This document shows positions 1 to 5,778 of a DNA stretch of 6,422 bases, piece after piece. This DNA is from Victivallales bacterium (GTDB lineage Bacteria > Verrucomicrobiota > Lentisphaeria > Oligosphaerales > Oligosphaeraceae), in contig CAAGMX010000183.1 in NCBI GenBank assembly GCA_900771165.1, positions 1-6,422 of the forward strand. Direction: 5' to 3'. The notes beneath the pieces were generated by a model. It did not search any database and was not told where the DNA came from. It saw only the letters and a program-made list of their open reading frames with translations. Every line of letters starts with the position of its first letter. Position 1 is the stretch's first letter. The position numbers and the translations under genes were made by a program.

Positions 1-136
1 CTTCCGGGATTCTTCGACTAAAAATTCGTTCCCACCTCATTTTTACCGGACACTAGTGAGATTTTCTAGAGAATCTAGCCCTTCTATCCCCTCTCGTTTT
101 CTCTTTCCTAGTCTAGCTTCCCCTCCCCTTGGCGGG
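1..136. other. Non-coding left edge, pyrimidine-rich
   Basis: No credible gene is visible here. The plus strand is strongly pyrimidine-rich from about 79 to 130, with only about six purines in 52 bases. The tetramer CTAG occurs five times between 53 and 116. An 18-bp near-palindrome centred on TCTAGA lies at 59-76. No promoter or RNA gene could be assigned. The region lies beyond the terminator of the barrel gene, so it may simply be intergenic DNA. Confidence 0.5.
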
Positions 137-183
137 GGCAACAAAAAACGCCGTCGGGGGTTTCCCGGCGGCGTTTTGTTGCC
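137..183 (-). terminator. Intrinsic terminator of the outer-membrane barrel gene
   Basis: Read on the minus strand, a GC-rich stem (arms CGCCGCCGGG and CCCGACGGCG, one mismatch, loop AAA plus a few bases) is followed directly by TTTTTT. Outer bases GGCAAC and GTTGCC extend the pairing over the whole interval. It begins 31 bp after the stop codon of the barrel gene. On the plus strand the same stem is followed by TTTTGTT, so it could work in both directions. Confidence 0.85.
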
Positions 184-213
184 ATTTCCGCTCCTAGAGG
201 AGCAGGAGTGGGG

Positions 214-1515
214 TTAGTATTTCCAGGTCAGTTCCACCCGGCTCAGCAGGGCGGTGTCCCGGCTGCCTTTGTTGAAGAAATTTCCCTTGCGGAGAGCTTC
301 TCCGGTGAAGGAGAGGGTGGCGCCCTTGGCGTAGGGGGTCTGGAGGAGTTTTTCCAGATTCAGGGACCACTTGGCGTTGGCGTAGAGTCCCCGGTTGCTG
401 CCATGGTCGGCCACCTTCTTGGGGGCGAACATGGGACCGGCCTGGACCTTCAGGGAGCCGGCTCTGCCCAGGTCGAAGCTGCCGGCCAGGTGGGGATAGA
501 AGAGGTTGGTGTAGTCGTTGCCGGAGTACATGGCGGAGTCCACATCGCCGATGCAGGATTCCCGGTTGTAGACGGACTGCCAGGAGTTCTTGCCTCTGGC
601 GCCATCCTTGTCTCCGGTGAGGAAGAGGGCGGCGGCGGTGAAGTCGGTGCCCTTCTGGGGGGCGTAGGTCAGGCCGGCGTAGGCCAGTCCGGCGGCGTGG
701 TCGTGGGTGCCGGCCTGGAAGGCGGCCTCCACTTCGCCGGTGAGGGTTTCGGAGAAGCGGGGCAGCAGGCGGAAGCCCAGGGTGTGGTAGCTGGCGTTCT
801 TTCCCTCGGCCCGGTATTTGGAATCCTTGTCCCGCTTCTCGAACTTGGCCACATAGTAGGCGTCGTAGCCCAGGGAGGCGTTGGAGCGATCATTCCAGTA
901 GAGGATGGCGCCATACTCATCCTGGGCCAGTCCGTTGTAGGCATAGTCGGAGGGACGCTTGCCGTTGGCGTGGGTCTTGCCGGCGGTGGGCAGCCAATCC
1001 TCGTCCCGGAGGTAGAAGGCGGCGAAGTCCAAGGTCTTCTTCTCCCCGGCTTCCCAGGTCACCCGGAGGGCGTCGAAGAAGGTGCTGCGGGAGCCGTCGC
1101 CGGGAGTGCCTTCCCCGAAGATGCGGCGCTTTCCGAAGGCGATGTCCTGCCGTCCCAGGCGGATCTTCACGTTTTCACCCAGGAGGGCGCTGGTTTCCAA
1201 GTAGAGGTTGTCCACGTAGAGGACATCCGGGAAGCGCTTGGAGGCGGATTTGGAGTCGGGATAGGCATAGTCCCGGAACTCGTTGCCCAGGCGGATGTAC
1301 AGCTTGCCCAGATCGTTTTCCGCGCTGCCCCAGACCCGGGTGCGGTAGCGCCCGTAGGTTTCGCTGGCGCCTTCCCCGTAGGAACTATTGGGCAGGTTGT
1401 TGGTGGCGTAGTAGCGCAGACGGATGTCCAGTCCCGCATCCAGATTCCATTCGGCCCGGAGCAGGGCGGGGATGAGCAGAGTCGCCGCAAGGAGGCAGAG
1501 TGTGGTTTTTTTCAT
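214..1515 (-). CDS. Outer-membrane beta-barrel, alginate-export-like porin
   Basis: A 433-residue secreted protein probably forming an outer-membrane channel for saccharides or other small anionic solutes. Residues 1-21 (MKKTTLCLLA... ending LLRA) form a signal peptide with a KK n-region and a Leu/Ala core. The mature part alternates aromatic and polar residues. It includes a segment like the alginate_exp family: RLRY near the N-terminus, then VDNLYLETS, IRLGRQDIAFGKRR and FFDALRVTW, where RLGRQ is the most family-like element. The last residue is Tyr (VELTWKY), as in the C-terminal signal recognised by the BAM machinery. An in-frame start at 1668 would add 51 residues that bury the signal peptide, so 1515 is chosen. 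No Shine-Dalgarno sequence precedes it. The gene lies downstream of a glycosidase on the same strand, so a role in glycan uptake is an inference. The exact substrate cannot be read, and the alginate family name does not prove alginate transport. Confidence 0.8.
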   Translation of the reverse strand: MKKTTLCLLAATLLIPALLRAEWNLDAGLDIRLRYYATNNLPNSSYGEGASETYGRYRTRVWGSAENDLGKLYIRLGNEFRDYAYPDSKSASKRFPDVLYVDNLYLETSALLGENVKIRLGRQDIAFGKRRIFGEGTPGDGSRSTFFDALRVTWEAGEKKTLDFAAFYLRDEDWLPTAGKTHANGKRPSDYAYNGLAQDEYGAILYWNDRSNASLGYDAYYVAKFEKRDKDSKYRAEGKNASYHTLGFRLLPRFSETLTGEVEAAFQAGTHDHAAGLAYAGLTYAPQKGTDFTAAALFLTGDKDGARGKNSWQSVYNRESCIGDVDSAMYSGNDYTNLFYPHLAGSFDLGRAGSLKVQAGPMFAPKKVADHGSNRGLYANAKWSLNLEKLLQTPYAKGATLSFTGEALRKGNFFNKGSRDTALLSRVELTWKY

Positions 1516-1577
1516 AGAGGTTAGGGGGATGGTGACAACAAGCCGGAAAGGCCGGAAGGTCGCCCCGGCGGTGGGGG

Positions 1578-1607
1578 AAAAAAGAGACCAGGGGAGCTCT
1601 TCCCTGG
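1578..1607 (-). terminator. Terminator-like hairpin in the leader of the barrel gene
   Basis: On the minus strand a hairpin (outer arms CCAGGG and CCCTGG at 1588-1607, with further pairing inside) is followed by TCTC and then TTTTTT, ending about 62 bases before the start codon at 1515. This has the form of an intrinsic terminator. It may end transcription coming from the glycosidase gene. If the barrel promoter lies upstream, it may instead be an attenuator. I see no convincing promoter in the short stretch between it and the start codon. Confidence 0.4.
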
Positions 1608-1719
1608 GGGCGGGAGGGGACATCCGCCTTGCCGGCAGGGCGAATGCCCGTTTTTCGTGCAACGCCAATACTGTAAGGCGCGTTTTTTTCGCGAAATTCC
1701 CGGTTGGTTAACTTTTGGT

Positions 1720-1765
1720 TTCCTCCCCGTTAGCATTCTGTGAGAACGAATCTCCCGGGGAGGAA
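1720..1765. repeat. 10-bp perfect inverted repeat between glycosidase and barrel genes
   Basis: Arms TTCCTCCCCG (1720-1729) and CGGGGAGGAA (1756-1765) are perfectly complementary and separated by 26 bases. It lies just downstream of the glycosidase stop codon. No T-tract follows on either strand, so it does not look like a simple terminator. It could stabilise the 3' end of the glycosidase mRNA or form part of the leader of the barrel gene. Confidence 0.45.
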
Positions 1766-1789
1766 GAATCCCTGACAAGATCAGGATTC
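1766..1789 (-). terminator. Weak terminator-like hairpin at glycosidase stop codon
   Basis: On the minus strand arms GAATCCTGA and TCAGGGATTC (one bulged base) pair around a five-base loop. The hairpin includes the TGA stop codon at 1781-1783 and is followed only by a short TTCC. The position fits the end of the glycosidase transcript, but the tract is poor, so the function is uncertain. Confidence 0.35.
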
Positions 1790-3382
1790 CCCAACCTGAT
1801 ATTCCCCAAGGGCGGTTTCCCGGAGGGTCAGGGAGGTCTCCTGGAGGGAAACCTCCACCTTGTCTCCTTCTTTCTGCACCAGGATGGCACCGAAGGGGGT
1901 GGGCTGGCGGAACACCAGGCTTGCGGGGGCGGCGGGGGAGGGCTTCACCTGGAAGCGCCGGAATCCCGGGGCCAGGGGGCGCACGCCTACTAGGAACCGG
2001 GGGATGATGTTGCCTGGGGCCGCTCCCCAGGGATGGGACCAGTCCTGATTCCGCTTCCGCTGGTCATCCCAGGCTTCCATGGTGATGGTGGCTCCCTGCT
2101 CCATCATATGAAGCCAGGAGCGCTCGCCCCGGGAGGTGATCAAGGCCACGCCCAGGTCATCCAGGCCTCCTCGGAAGCAGCTTTCCAGCAGGAACTGGGC
2201 GGCATAGACGCTGCAGGCCATGCCCTTTTCCCGGAGGATGCCCCGGCAGCGCTCCGCCTCGTCCCCTTCCGCCAGGCCAAAGCGCAGGGCGAAGACCGCC
2301 GTGTGCAGGGCCGTGTGACGGGAGCCCACGCTGTCCACAAAGCCCCCGCCGGTATCCCGGAAGGCCCGGAAAATGGCGGTCTTCAGGGCTTCCGCCCGGC
2401 GGAGATACGCTTCGTCCCCTGTGAGTTCCGCCATGACCTTCATGGCTCCGTAGGCATAGGCGTTGGGCACGAAATTGGCGGTTCCCATCTCATAGCCGTC
2501 CCGTTCCCCGGGGGGCCAGTCCACGATGTCCCGGACAAAGCCTGTGGGGGCCAGCAATCCGTCCTCCCGGAAATGCTGGGGGAGGAGTTTTTGGGGGAGG
2601 TGTGGGAGCCAGGCCTGGACGCTTTGGTGGTCTCCGGAGTAGAGGAGGTAGTCCCGCACCAGGAAGGGAGTGCACAGGAGCCATTCCGTGGGCCAGGTTT
2701 TATCGCCGTGGTCCAGGAAGTGCTGGATGGTGTTCCGGGCGATGGTGTAGTCGTTGCCGCAGCAGAAATGGGAGAGCTGGGTGATGTAGGCGTCTCCCTC
2801 GTAGGGCATCCGCTCCCGCTCTCCGTCCAGGTAGCAGGGGAAGATGGAGGTGGCCAGGAGGGTATGACGGCAGAACTCCCAGACCTGGTCCAGGGCCAGC
2901 TGGCTGGAATGGAACCGGGAAGCCTCCTCCGGGACATCGTTGTAGAACTCCTTCCGGCGTACCGTCACCCGCGTGCCCCAGCAGTGGTTCACTTCCACAT
3001 AGCGGAAGACCGTCACCTCCCCCTGGCATTCCGGGGGGGCGGGAAAGTGGGGCATGCCGGCTCCGTAGGCGGGAAGATGGGGCGGCAGCGGGATGGGGTA
3101 GACACTTTGCCCTGGCACCAGGGTGAAGGTGAACTGCCGGAAAGTGCGGAACCCTCCCGTGTAGGCCACATGGCCGTTGGCGGCACATTCTCCCAGCACC
3201 ACCTCAAAGAGGTCCCCCCGGCCGGGTGTGGGGGAGATTTCAATCTCCAGCTGGCCGTAGCAGGCCTTGCCAAAGTCGAAGAGGCCGTGGCTGTCCACGG
3301 TCCGGGTGAGTTCGGAAATACGGGTTCTCATGGGGGGATTTTCCAGCAAAGAAGAAAGAGGACGGAGGAGGGGTTCCGCCAT
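1781..3382 (-). CDS. GH78-like alpha-L-rhamnosidase family glycosidase
   Basis: A 533-residue enzyme of the six-hairpin glycosidase superfamily, most like GH78 alpha-L-rhamnosidases, which hydrolyse terminal rhamnose by inversion. Residues about 25-145 look like an N-terminal beta-sandwich (LFDFGKACYGQLEIE). Residues 160-445 form the (alpha/alpha)6 barrel with FPCYLDGERERMPYEGDAY at 181-199, the equivalent of the catalytic-acid motif DGxxRxRxxWxGD. Candidate acids are D186, E188 and E190. The probable general base is E436 in TMEAWD. SHPWGAAPGNIIPRFLVGVR at 449-468 and APGF at 471 match the start of the C-terminal beta domain. Many GH78 enzymes are 700-1000 residues, so this one lacks accessory N-terminal domains. 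No signal peptide is visible, which suggests a cytoplasmic enzyme acting on imported oligosaccharides. Two starts are possible, 3382 and 3331 (Met18). Neither has a Shine-Dalgarno sequence, and an in-frame stop at 3401-3403 limits further extension. Substrate specificity is inferred from family only. Confidence 0.8.
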   Translation of the reverse strand: MAEPLLRPLSSLLENPPMRTRISELTRTVDSHGLFDFGKACYGQLEIEISPTPGRGDLFEVVLGECAANGHVAYTGGFRTFRQFTFTLVPGQSVYPIPLPPHLPAYGAGMPHFPAPPECQGEVTVFRYVEVNHCWGTRVTVRRKEFYNDVPEEASRFHSSQLALDQVWEFCRHTLLATSIFPCYLDGERERMPYEGDAYITQLSHFCCGNDYTIARNTIQHFLDHGDKTWPTEWLLCTPFLVRDYLLYSGDHQSVQAWLPHLPQKLLPQHFREDGLLAPTGFVRDIVDWPPGERDGYEMGTANFVPNAYAYGAMKVMAELTGDEAYLRRAEALKTAIFRAFRDTGGGFVDSVGSRHTALHTAVFALRFGLAEGDEAERCRGILREKGMACSVYAAQFLLESCFRGGLDDLGVALITSRGERSWLHMMEQGATITMEAWDDQRKRNQDWSHPWGAAPGNIIPRFLVGVRPLAPGFRRFQVKPSPAAPASLVFRQPTPFGAILVQKEGDKVEVSLQETSLTLRETALGEYQVGES

Positions 3383-3485
3383 GGTCCAGGGAGAATGGGG
3401 TTAACATAGCACAAGGAGACACCTTCCATCCCGGGGTAGAATACAAGGGGAAAATTATTACAAATCCTGGAAGCTTTAGGGAAAG

Positions 3486-3527
3486 TCACCCTTCATTCTA
3501 TGAAATACCTCTGGGGTGAATATTTCA
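3486..3527. promoter_or_regulatory. Nested inverted repeats, possible enhancer/operator for glnK
   Basis: Two interlocked perfect inverted repeats are visible: TCACCC (3486-3491) with GGGTGA (3514-3519), and TGAAATA (3501-3507) with TATTTCA (3521-3527) spaced by 13 bases. A third short pair, TTCAT and ATGAA, lies at 3492-3504. Relative to the start predicted from the sigma-54 promoter, they lie at about -122 to -81, where bacterial enhancer-binding proteins often bind. They do not match the textbook NtrC site, so the binding protein is unknown. They could also serve the divergent glycosidase. Confidence 0.4.
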
Positions 3528-3581
3528 AAAAATGGAATTTTTTTCAGGGTGTTTCCCGGGCTTTCCCTGGCGGGACAGTTT

Positions 3582-3597
3582 TGGCATGCCCATTGCT
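3582..3597 (+). promoter_or_regulatory. Sigma-54 (RpoN) promoter of glnK-amtB
   Basis: The sequence TGGCATGCCCATTGCT matches the sigma-54 consensus TGGCACG-N4-TTGCW at all but one position. The invariant GG (3583-3584) and GC (3595-3596) have the required 10-base spacing. Transcription would start near 3608, giving a leader of about 106 bases before glnK. Sigma-54 control through NtrC is typical of glnK-amtB operons in other bacteria, so the location supports the motif. It requires that the organism encodes RpoN, which cannot be seen here. Confidence 0.7.
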
Positions 3598-3640
3598 TGT
3601 GCCCCGTCCCGGCGTCCGGGGCCCCCCCTGGCGTCTTTCC

Positions 3641-3675
3641 TGCCCCTGTTTCCTGGGGGCATTTGCCCTGCGGGC
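3641..3675 (+). promoter_or_regulatory. Structured leader of glnK with competing hairpins
   Basis: Stem TGCCCC (3641-3646) with GGGGCA (3656-3661) is followed by a second stem GCCC (3665-3668) with GGGC (3672-3675). An alternative pairing, GGGC (3657-3660) with GCCC (3665-3668) around ATTT, would break both. The stems are short and lie in GC-rich DNA, so chance is possible. No known riboswitch class is recognised. Confidence 0.25.
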
Positions 3676-3713
3676 CATTTCCGGTCCGTTGTTTGAACGA
3701 TTCGTCCACGACC

Positions 3714-4055
3714 ATGAAACTGATTATCGCCTACATCCAGCCGGATCGGCTGAACACGGTGAAACAGGCTCTCTTTTCCCGTGAGATTTACAAGATGTCC
3801 GTCACCACAGCGCTGGGTTGTGGTCAGCAGGGCGGGTACGTGCAGATGTACCGAGGTGCCTTGGAGGAGGTCAACCTGCTGAAGAAGTTGCGGTTAGCCA
3901 TTGCGGTGAACGACAACTTTGTGGACCGTACCATTGAGGCCATCATCGAGGGTGCCCGTACGGGTTCCATCGGGGATGGGAAGATTTTTGTTTTGCCCAT
4001 GGAGGATTGCATCCGCATCCGCACGGGGGAACACGGAAGCGAGGCCATTGGCTGA
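3714..4055 (+). CDS. glnK: Nitrogen regulatory protein PII (GlnK type)
   Basis: A 113-residue PII signalling protein that, as a trimer, senses ATP/ADP and 2-oxoglutarate and binds the AmtB channel. It aligns with E. coli GlnK without gaps for nearly its whole length. The second PII signature is intact ([11 protein letters not shown] at 83-93), as are the nucleotide-binding residues G87-K90, R101 and R103 and the 2-oxoglutarate residues Q39 and K58. The T-loop keeps Y46 and R47, the arginine that enters the AmtB pore. Position 51 is Glu instead of the usual modified Tyr (loop [11 protein letters not shown]), and position 49 is Ala, so neither uridylylation/adenylylation at Tyr51 nor phosphorylation at Ser49 is possible. 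R38 is replaced by Gln. The start at 3714 is set by family length. An in-frame start at 3516 would add 66 unrelated residues and run through the promoter. No Shine-Dalgarno sequence is evident. It lies 29 bp upstream of amtB, surely in the same operon. It is named glnK because of this linkage. Confidence 0.95.
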   Translation: MKLIIAYIQPDRLNTVKQALFSREIYKMSVTTALGCGQQGGYVQMYRGALEEVNLLKKLRLAIAVNDNFVDRTIEAIIEGARTGSIGDGKIFVLPMEDCIRIRTGEHGSEAIG

Positions 4056-4068
4056 AGGGCGGATGCCC

Positions 4069-4074
4069 AAGGAG
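4069..4074 (+). promoter_or_regulatory. Ribosome-binding site of amtB
   Basis: AAGGAG lies ten bases before the ATG at 4085, inside the 29-bp gap after glnK. It supports the chosen start. It is notable because the starts of glnK, the glycosidase and the barrel gene have no such sequence. Confidence 0.7.
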
Positions 4075-4084
4075 ACTGTGAACT

Positions 4085-5404
4085 ATGGATACAGAAGCAG
4101 TTGCAGAGGTTGTCACCCCGGAATCCGTTCAGGCGGTGCAGGACAACCTGAACATTGTCTGGACGCTGGTGGCCGGTGTGCTGGTTTTCACCATGCAGGC
4201 GGGCTTTGCCATGGTGGAAGCGGGTTTCACCCGGGCGAAGAACTCGGCCAACATCATGATGAAGAACCTGATTGACTTTGCCGTGGGCGCCCCCGCCTTC
4301 TACATCATCGGCGCGGCCATCATGTTCGGTGCCACCAAGTGTGGCGGATGGCTGGGCTGGGGAGGCCTGGGCATGCCCTCTCTCTCCGCCGGAGAAGGAA
4401 TCTGGGACTGGACCTTCTTCTTCTTCCAGACCATCTTCGCCGCCACCGCCGCCACCATCGTCTCCGGTGCCGTGGCGGAACGCATCCACTTCAAGAGCTA
4501 CCTGATCTACTCCCTCATCGTCAGCGCCTTCATCTACCCGGTGAGCGGACACTGGATGTGGGGTAGCCTCTTCGGTGAGGGCTCTCAAGGCTGGCTGGAG
4601 GCCCTGGGATTCCATGACTTCGCCGGTTCCACCGTGGTGCACTCCGTGGGTGGCTGGGTCGCTCTGGCCGGCGCCATCATGCTGGGACCCCGTATCGGCA
4701 AATACCACAAGGACGGCAAGCCCGCTCCTATTCCCGGCCACAACCTGATCATCGGCACCCTGGGTGTCTTCCTCCTCTGGATCGGCTGGTTCGGCTTCAA
4801 CCCCGGTAGCTACACCGCGGGTATCGGCTCCATCGGACGGGTGGCCATGACCACCAACCTGGCCGCCTGCGCCGGAACGCTCGCCGCCCTGGTGACCGCC
4901 TGGGCCATCATCGGCAAGCCCGATCTCACCATGGCCCTCAACGGCTCCCGCGGCCGACTGGTGGCCGTCACCGCCCCCTGCGATCTGGTGACGGCCAACG
5001 CCTCCATCATCATCGGTCTGGTGGCGGGTGTCCTGGTGGTGCTCTCCGTCTTCTTCTTCGACAAGATCCATGTGGATGATCCCGTGGGTGCCGTCTCCGT
5101 CCACTGCGTCAACGGCGTCTGGGGAACCCTGGCGGTGGGCCTCTTCGCCGCGCCCACGAAATTCGAGTACGGCAACGAACTGGTGGGTCTCTTCTACGGC
5201 GGCGGTGTGAAGTTCCTGGGCATCCAGCTGGCTGGCGTGGTCGCCACCTGCGTGTGGGCCTTCGGCACCGGACTCCTCCTCTTCTACATCCTGAAGAAAC
5301 TGGGAATCCTCCGGGTGGATGCCAAGACCGAAATGAAGGGCCTGGATATCACCGAACACGGACAGGACGCCTACGCCTCCTTCCAGTTCTTCAGCAACAT
5401 GTGA
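4085..5404 (+). CDS. amtB: Ammonium channel Amt/AmtB
   Basis: A 439-residue inner-membrane protein that conducts ammonium/ammonia as a trimer and is gated by GlnK. Hydrophobic segments fit the usual eleven membrane helices. Key residues are present: the twin histidines H186 (DFAGSTVVH) and H340 (AVSVH), phenylalanine gate F114/F118 (FQTIFAAT) and F238 (GFN), and W157 in GHWMWG. The full Amt signature runs from D178 to R203. The C-terminal tail (KGLDITEHGQDAYASF) is the conserved cytoplasmic piece that communicates with GlnK. No cleavable signal peptide is seen; the first 20 residues are polar and acidic. One oddity is that the motif normally read NGxLAGLVxIT appears as NGSRGRLVAVT (286-296), placing two arginines in a membrane-embedded region. 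The gene follows glnK and ends before a strong terminator, so the two form a complete two-gene unit. Confidence 0.96.
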   Translation: MDTEAVAEVVTPESVQAVQDNLNIVWTLVAGVLVFTMQAGFAMVEAGFTRAKNSANIMMKNLIDFAVGAPAFYIIGAAIMFGATKCGGWLGWGGLGMPSLSAGEGIWDWTFFFFQTIFAATAATIVSGAVAERIHFKSYLIYSLIVSAFIYPVSGHWMWGSLFGEGSQGWLEALGFHDFAGSTVVHSVGGWVALAGAIMLGPRIGKYHKDGKPAPIPGHNLIIGTLGVFLLWIGWFGFNPGSYTAGIGSIGRVAMTTNLAACAGTLAALVTAWAIIGKPDLTMALNGSRGRLVAVTAPCDLVTANASIIIGLVAGVLVVLSVFFFDKIHVDDPVGAVSVHCVNGVWGTLAVGLFAAPTKFEYGNELVGLFYGGGVKFLGIQLAGVVATCVWAFGTGLLLFYILKKLGILRVDAKTEMKGLDITEHGQDAYASFQFFSNM

Positions 5405-5406
5405 TC

Positions 5407-5421
5407 TTCCTCCTCGAGGAA
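5407..5421 (+). repeat. Short perfect inverted repeat after amtB
   Basis: TTCCTC (5407-5412) and GAGGAA (5416-5421) pair around CTC, three bases after the amtB stop. No T-tract follows. It is probably a minor 3' structure, since the main terminator lies about 45 bp further on. Confidence 0.3.
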
Positions 5422-5464
5422 TACTCCCTGGCCGCCCCCGCCTCACCACGGGGACGGTCACCCC

Positions 5465-5505
5465 GGGCCGAAGCGCTTGCCCATGGCGCCTCGGCCCCTT
5501 TTTTT
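5465..5505 (+). terminator. Intrinsic terminator of glnK-amtB
   Basis: Arms GGGCCGAAGCGC (5465-5476) and GCGCCTCGGCCC (5486-5497) form a very stable stem with one mismatch and a nine-base loop. They are followed by C and seven Ts (5499-5505). It begins 61 bp after the amtB stop and is a clear factor-independent terminator. Confidence 0.9.
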
Positions 5506-5711
5506 CCCCCCGAAATCCCCACCCCCCTTGCCCGTTGAAAAAACAATCCCCGGGGGTTCTCGCTGCAACTTCACTCCTGGGAGCACAGGGGGCATACAAT
5601 GAGGAGCGCAGCGGGGGATTCCTTCCCTAAGGGACAGGCCAGTATCCCATTGCCCCAATAGGCTGATCTTGCATGGCCCCCTGCCCTGGTGGTTGCGGAG
5701 GTGAAGGTGAT
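5506..5711. other. Intergenic stretch with no gene recognised
   Basis: I see no credible coding region. A 76-residue minus-strand reading frame (5571-5801) has no recognisable motif, no Shine-Dalgarno sequence and overlaps the palindrome at 5714-5736. Small inverted repeats exist, for example TCCCT/AGGGA at 5624-5634, and CAGGGGGCAT near 5586 pairs imperfectly with ATGGCCCCCTG near 5675. No known RNA family is recognised. On the minus strand a run of six Ts follows GC-rich sequence near 5540-5555, but without a proper stem. Confidence 0.5.
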
Positions 5712-5713
5712 GA

Positions 5714-5736
5714 TATAAACAGAAAATCTGTTTATA
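5714..5736. promoter_or_regulatory. 23-bp perfect palindrome, likely operator
   Basis: Arms TATAAACAGA (5714-5723) and TCTGTTTATA (5727-5736) are perfect inverse complements around AAA. It lies 42 bp upstream of the start codon at 5779, where a repressor site would be expected. A second, shorter one, TTTTG/CAAAA around GT, lies at 5755-5766. Neither strand shows the GC-rich stem of a terminator. The cognate regulator is not in the window. Confidence 0.45.
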
Positions 5737-5778
5737 CGAAGGATTTCTTTGGCGTTTTGGTCAAAAATAGGAGTATAT

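Larger units (their letters stand above)
3383..3713. other. Divergent intergenic control region, glycosidase/glnK
   Basis: This 331-bp region separates the minus-strand glycosidase from plus-strand glnK. About 3430-3545 is much richer in A and T than its surroundings and carries nested inverted repeats. A sigma-54-type promoter sits at 3582-3597, and the remainder forms a GC-rich leader with hairpins. I could not assign a convincing sigma-70 promoter for the glycosidase on the minus strand, although the AT-rich part is the likely place. Small ORFs across the region overlap these signals and are not believed. Confidence 0.6.

Noticed and set aside
208..1524. 438-residue plus-strand reading frame opposite the barrel gene
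   Set aside because: Gly/Val-rich composition with no domain; it mirrors the codon bias of the minus-strand gene, which has a signal peptide and beta-barrel features.
1639..1656. Hairpin GGGC/GCCC followed by Ts on the plus strand
   Set aside because: The stem is only four base pairs and no plus-strand gene precedes it.
1516..1668. Longer start for the barrel gene at 1668
   Set aside because: It would place 51 residues before an obvious signal peptide and run through the terminator-like leader hairpin.
2033..3409. 458-residue plus-strand reading frame opposite the glycosidase
   Set aside because: No recognisable motif; antisense shadow of a gene with clear GH78 motifs.
3404..3480. Sigma-70 promoter for the glycosidase on the minus strand
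   Set aside because: TTGTAA and TATTCT-like hexamers exist but their spacing (about 14 bases) is too short to call.
3516..3713. Longer start for glnK at 3516
   Set aside because: PII proteins are about 112 residues and begin MKLI; the extension overlaps the sigma-54 promoter.
3824..5599. 591-residue minus-strand reading frame opposite glnK-amtB
   Set aside because: His/Gly/Asp-rich low-complexity translation, crosses two well-supported genes and the terminator; an artefact of GC-rich codon use.
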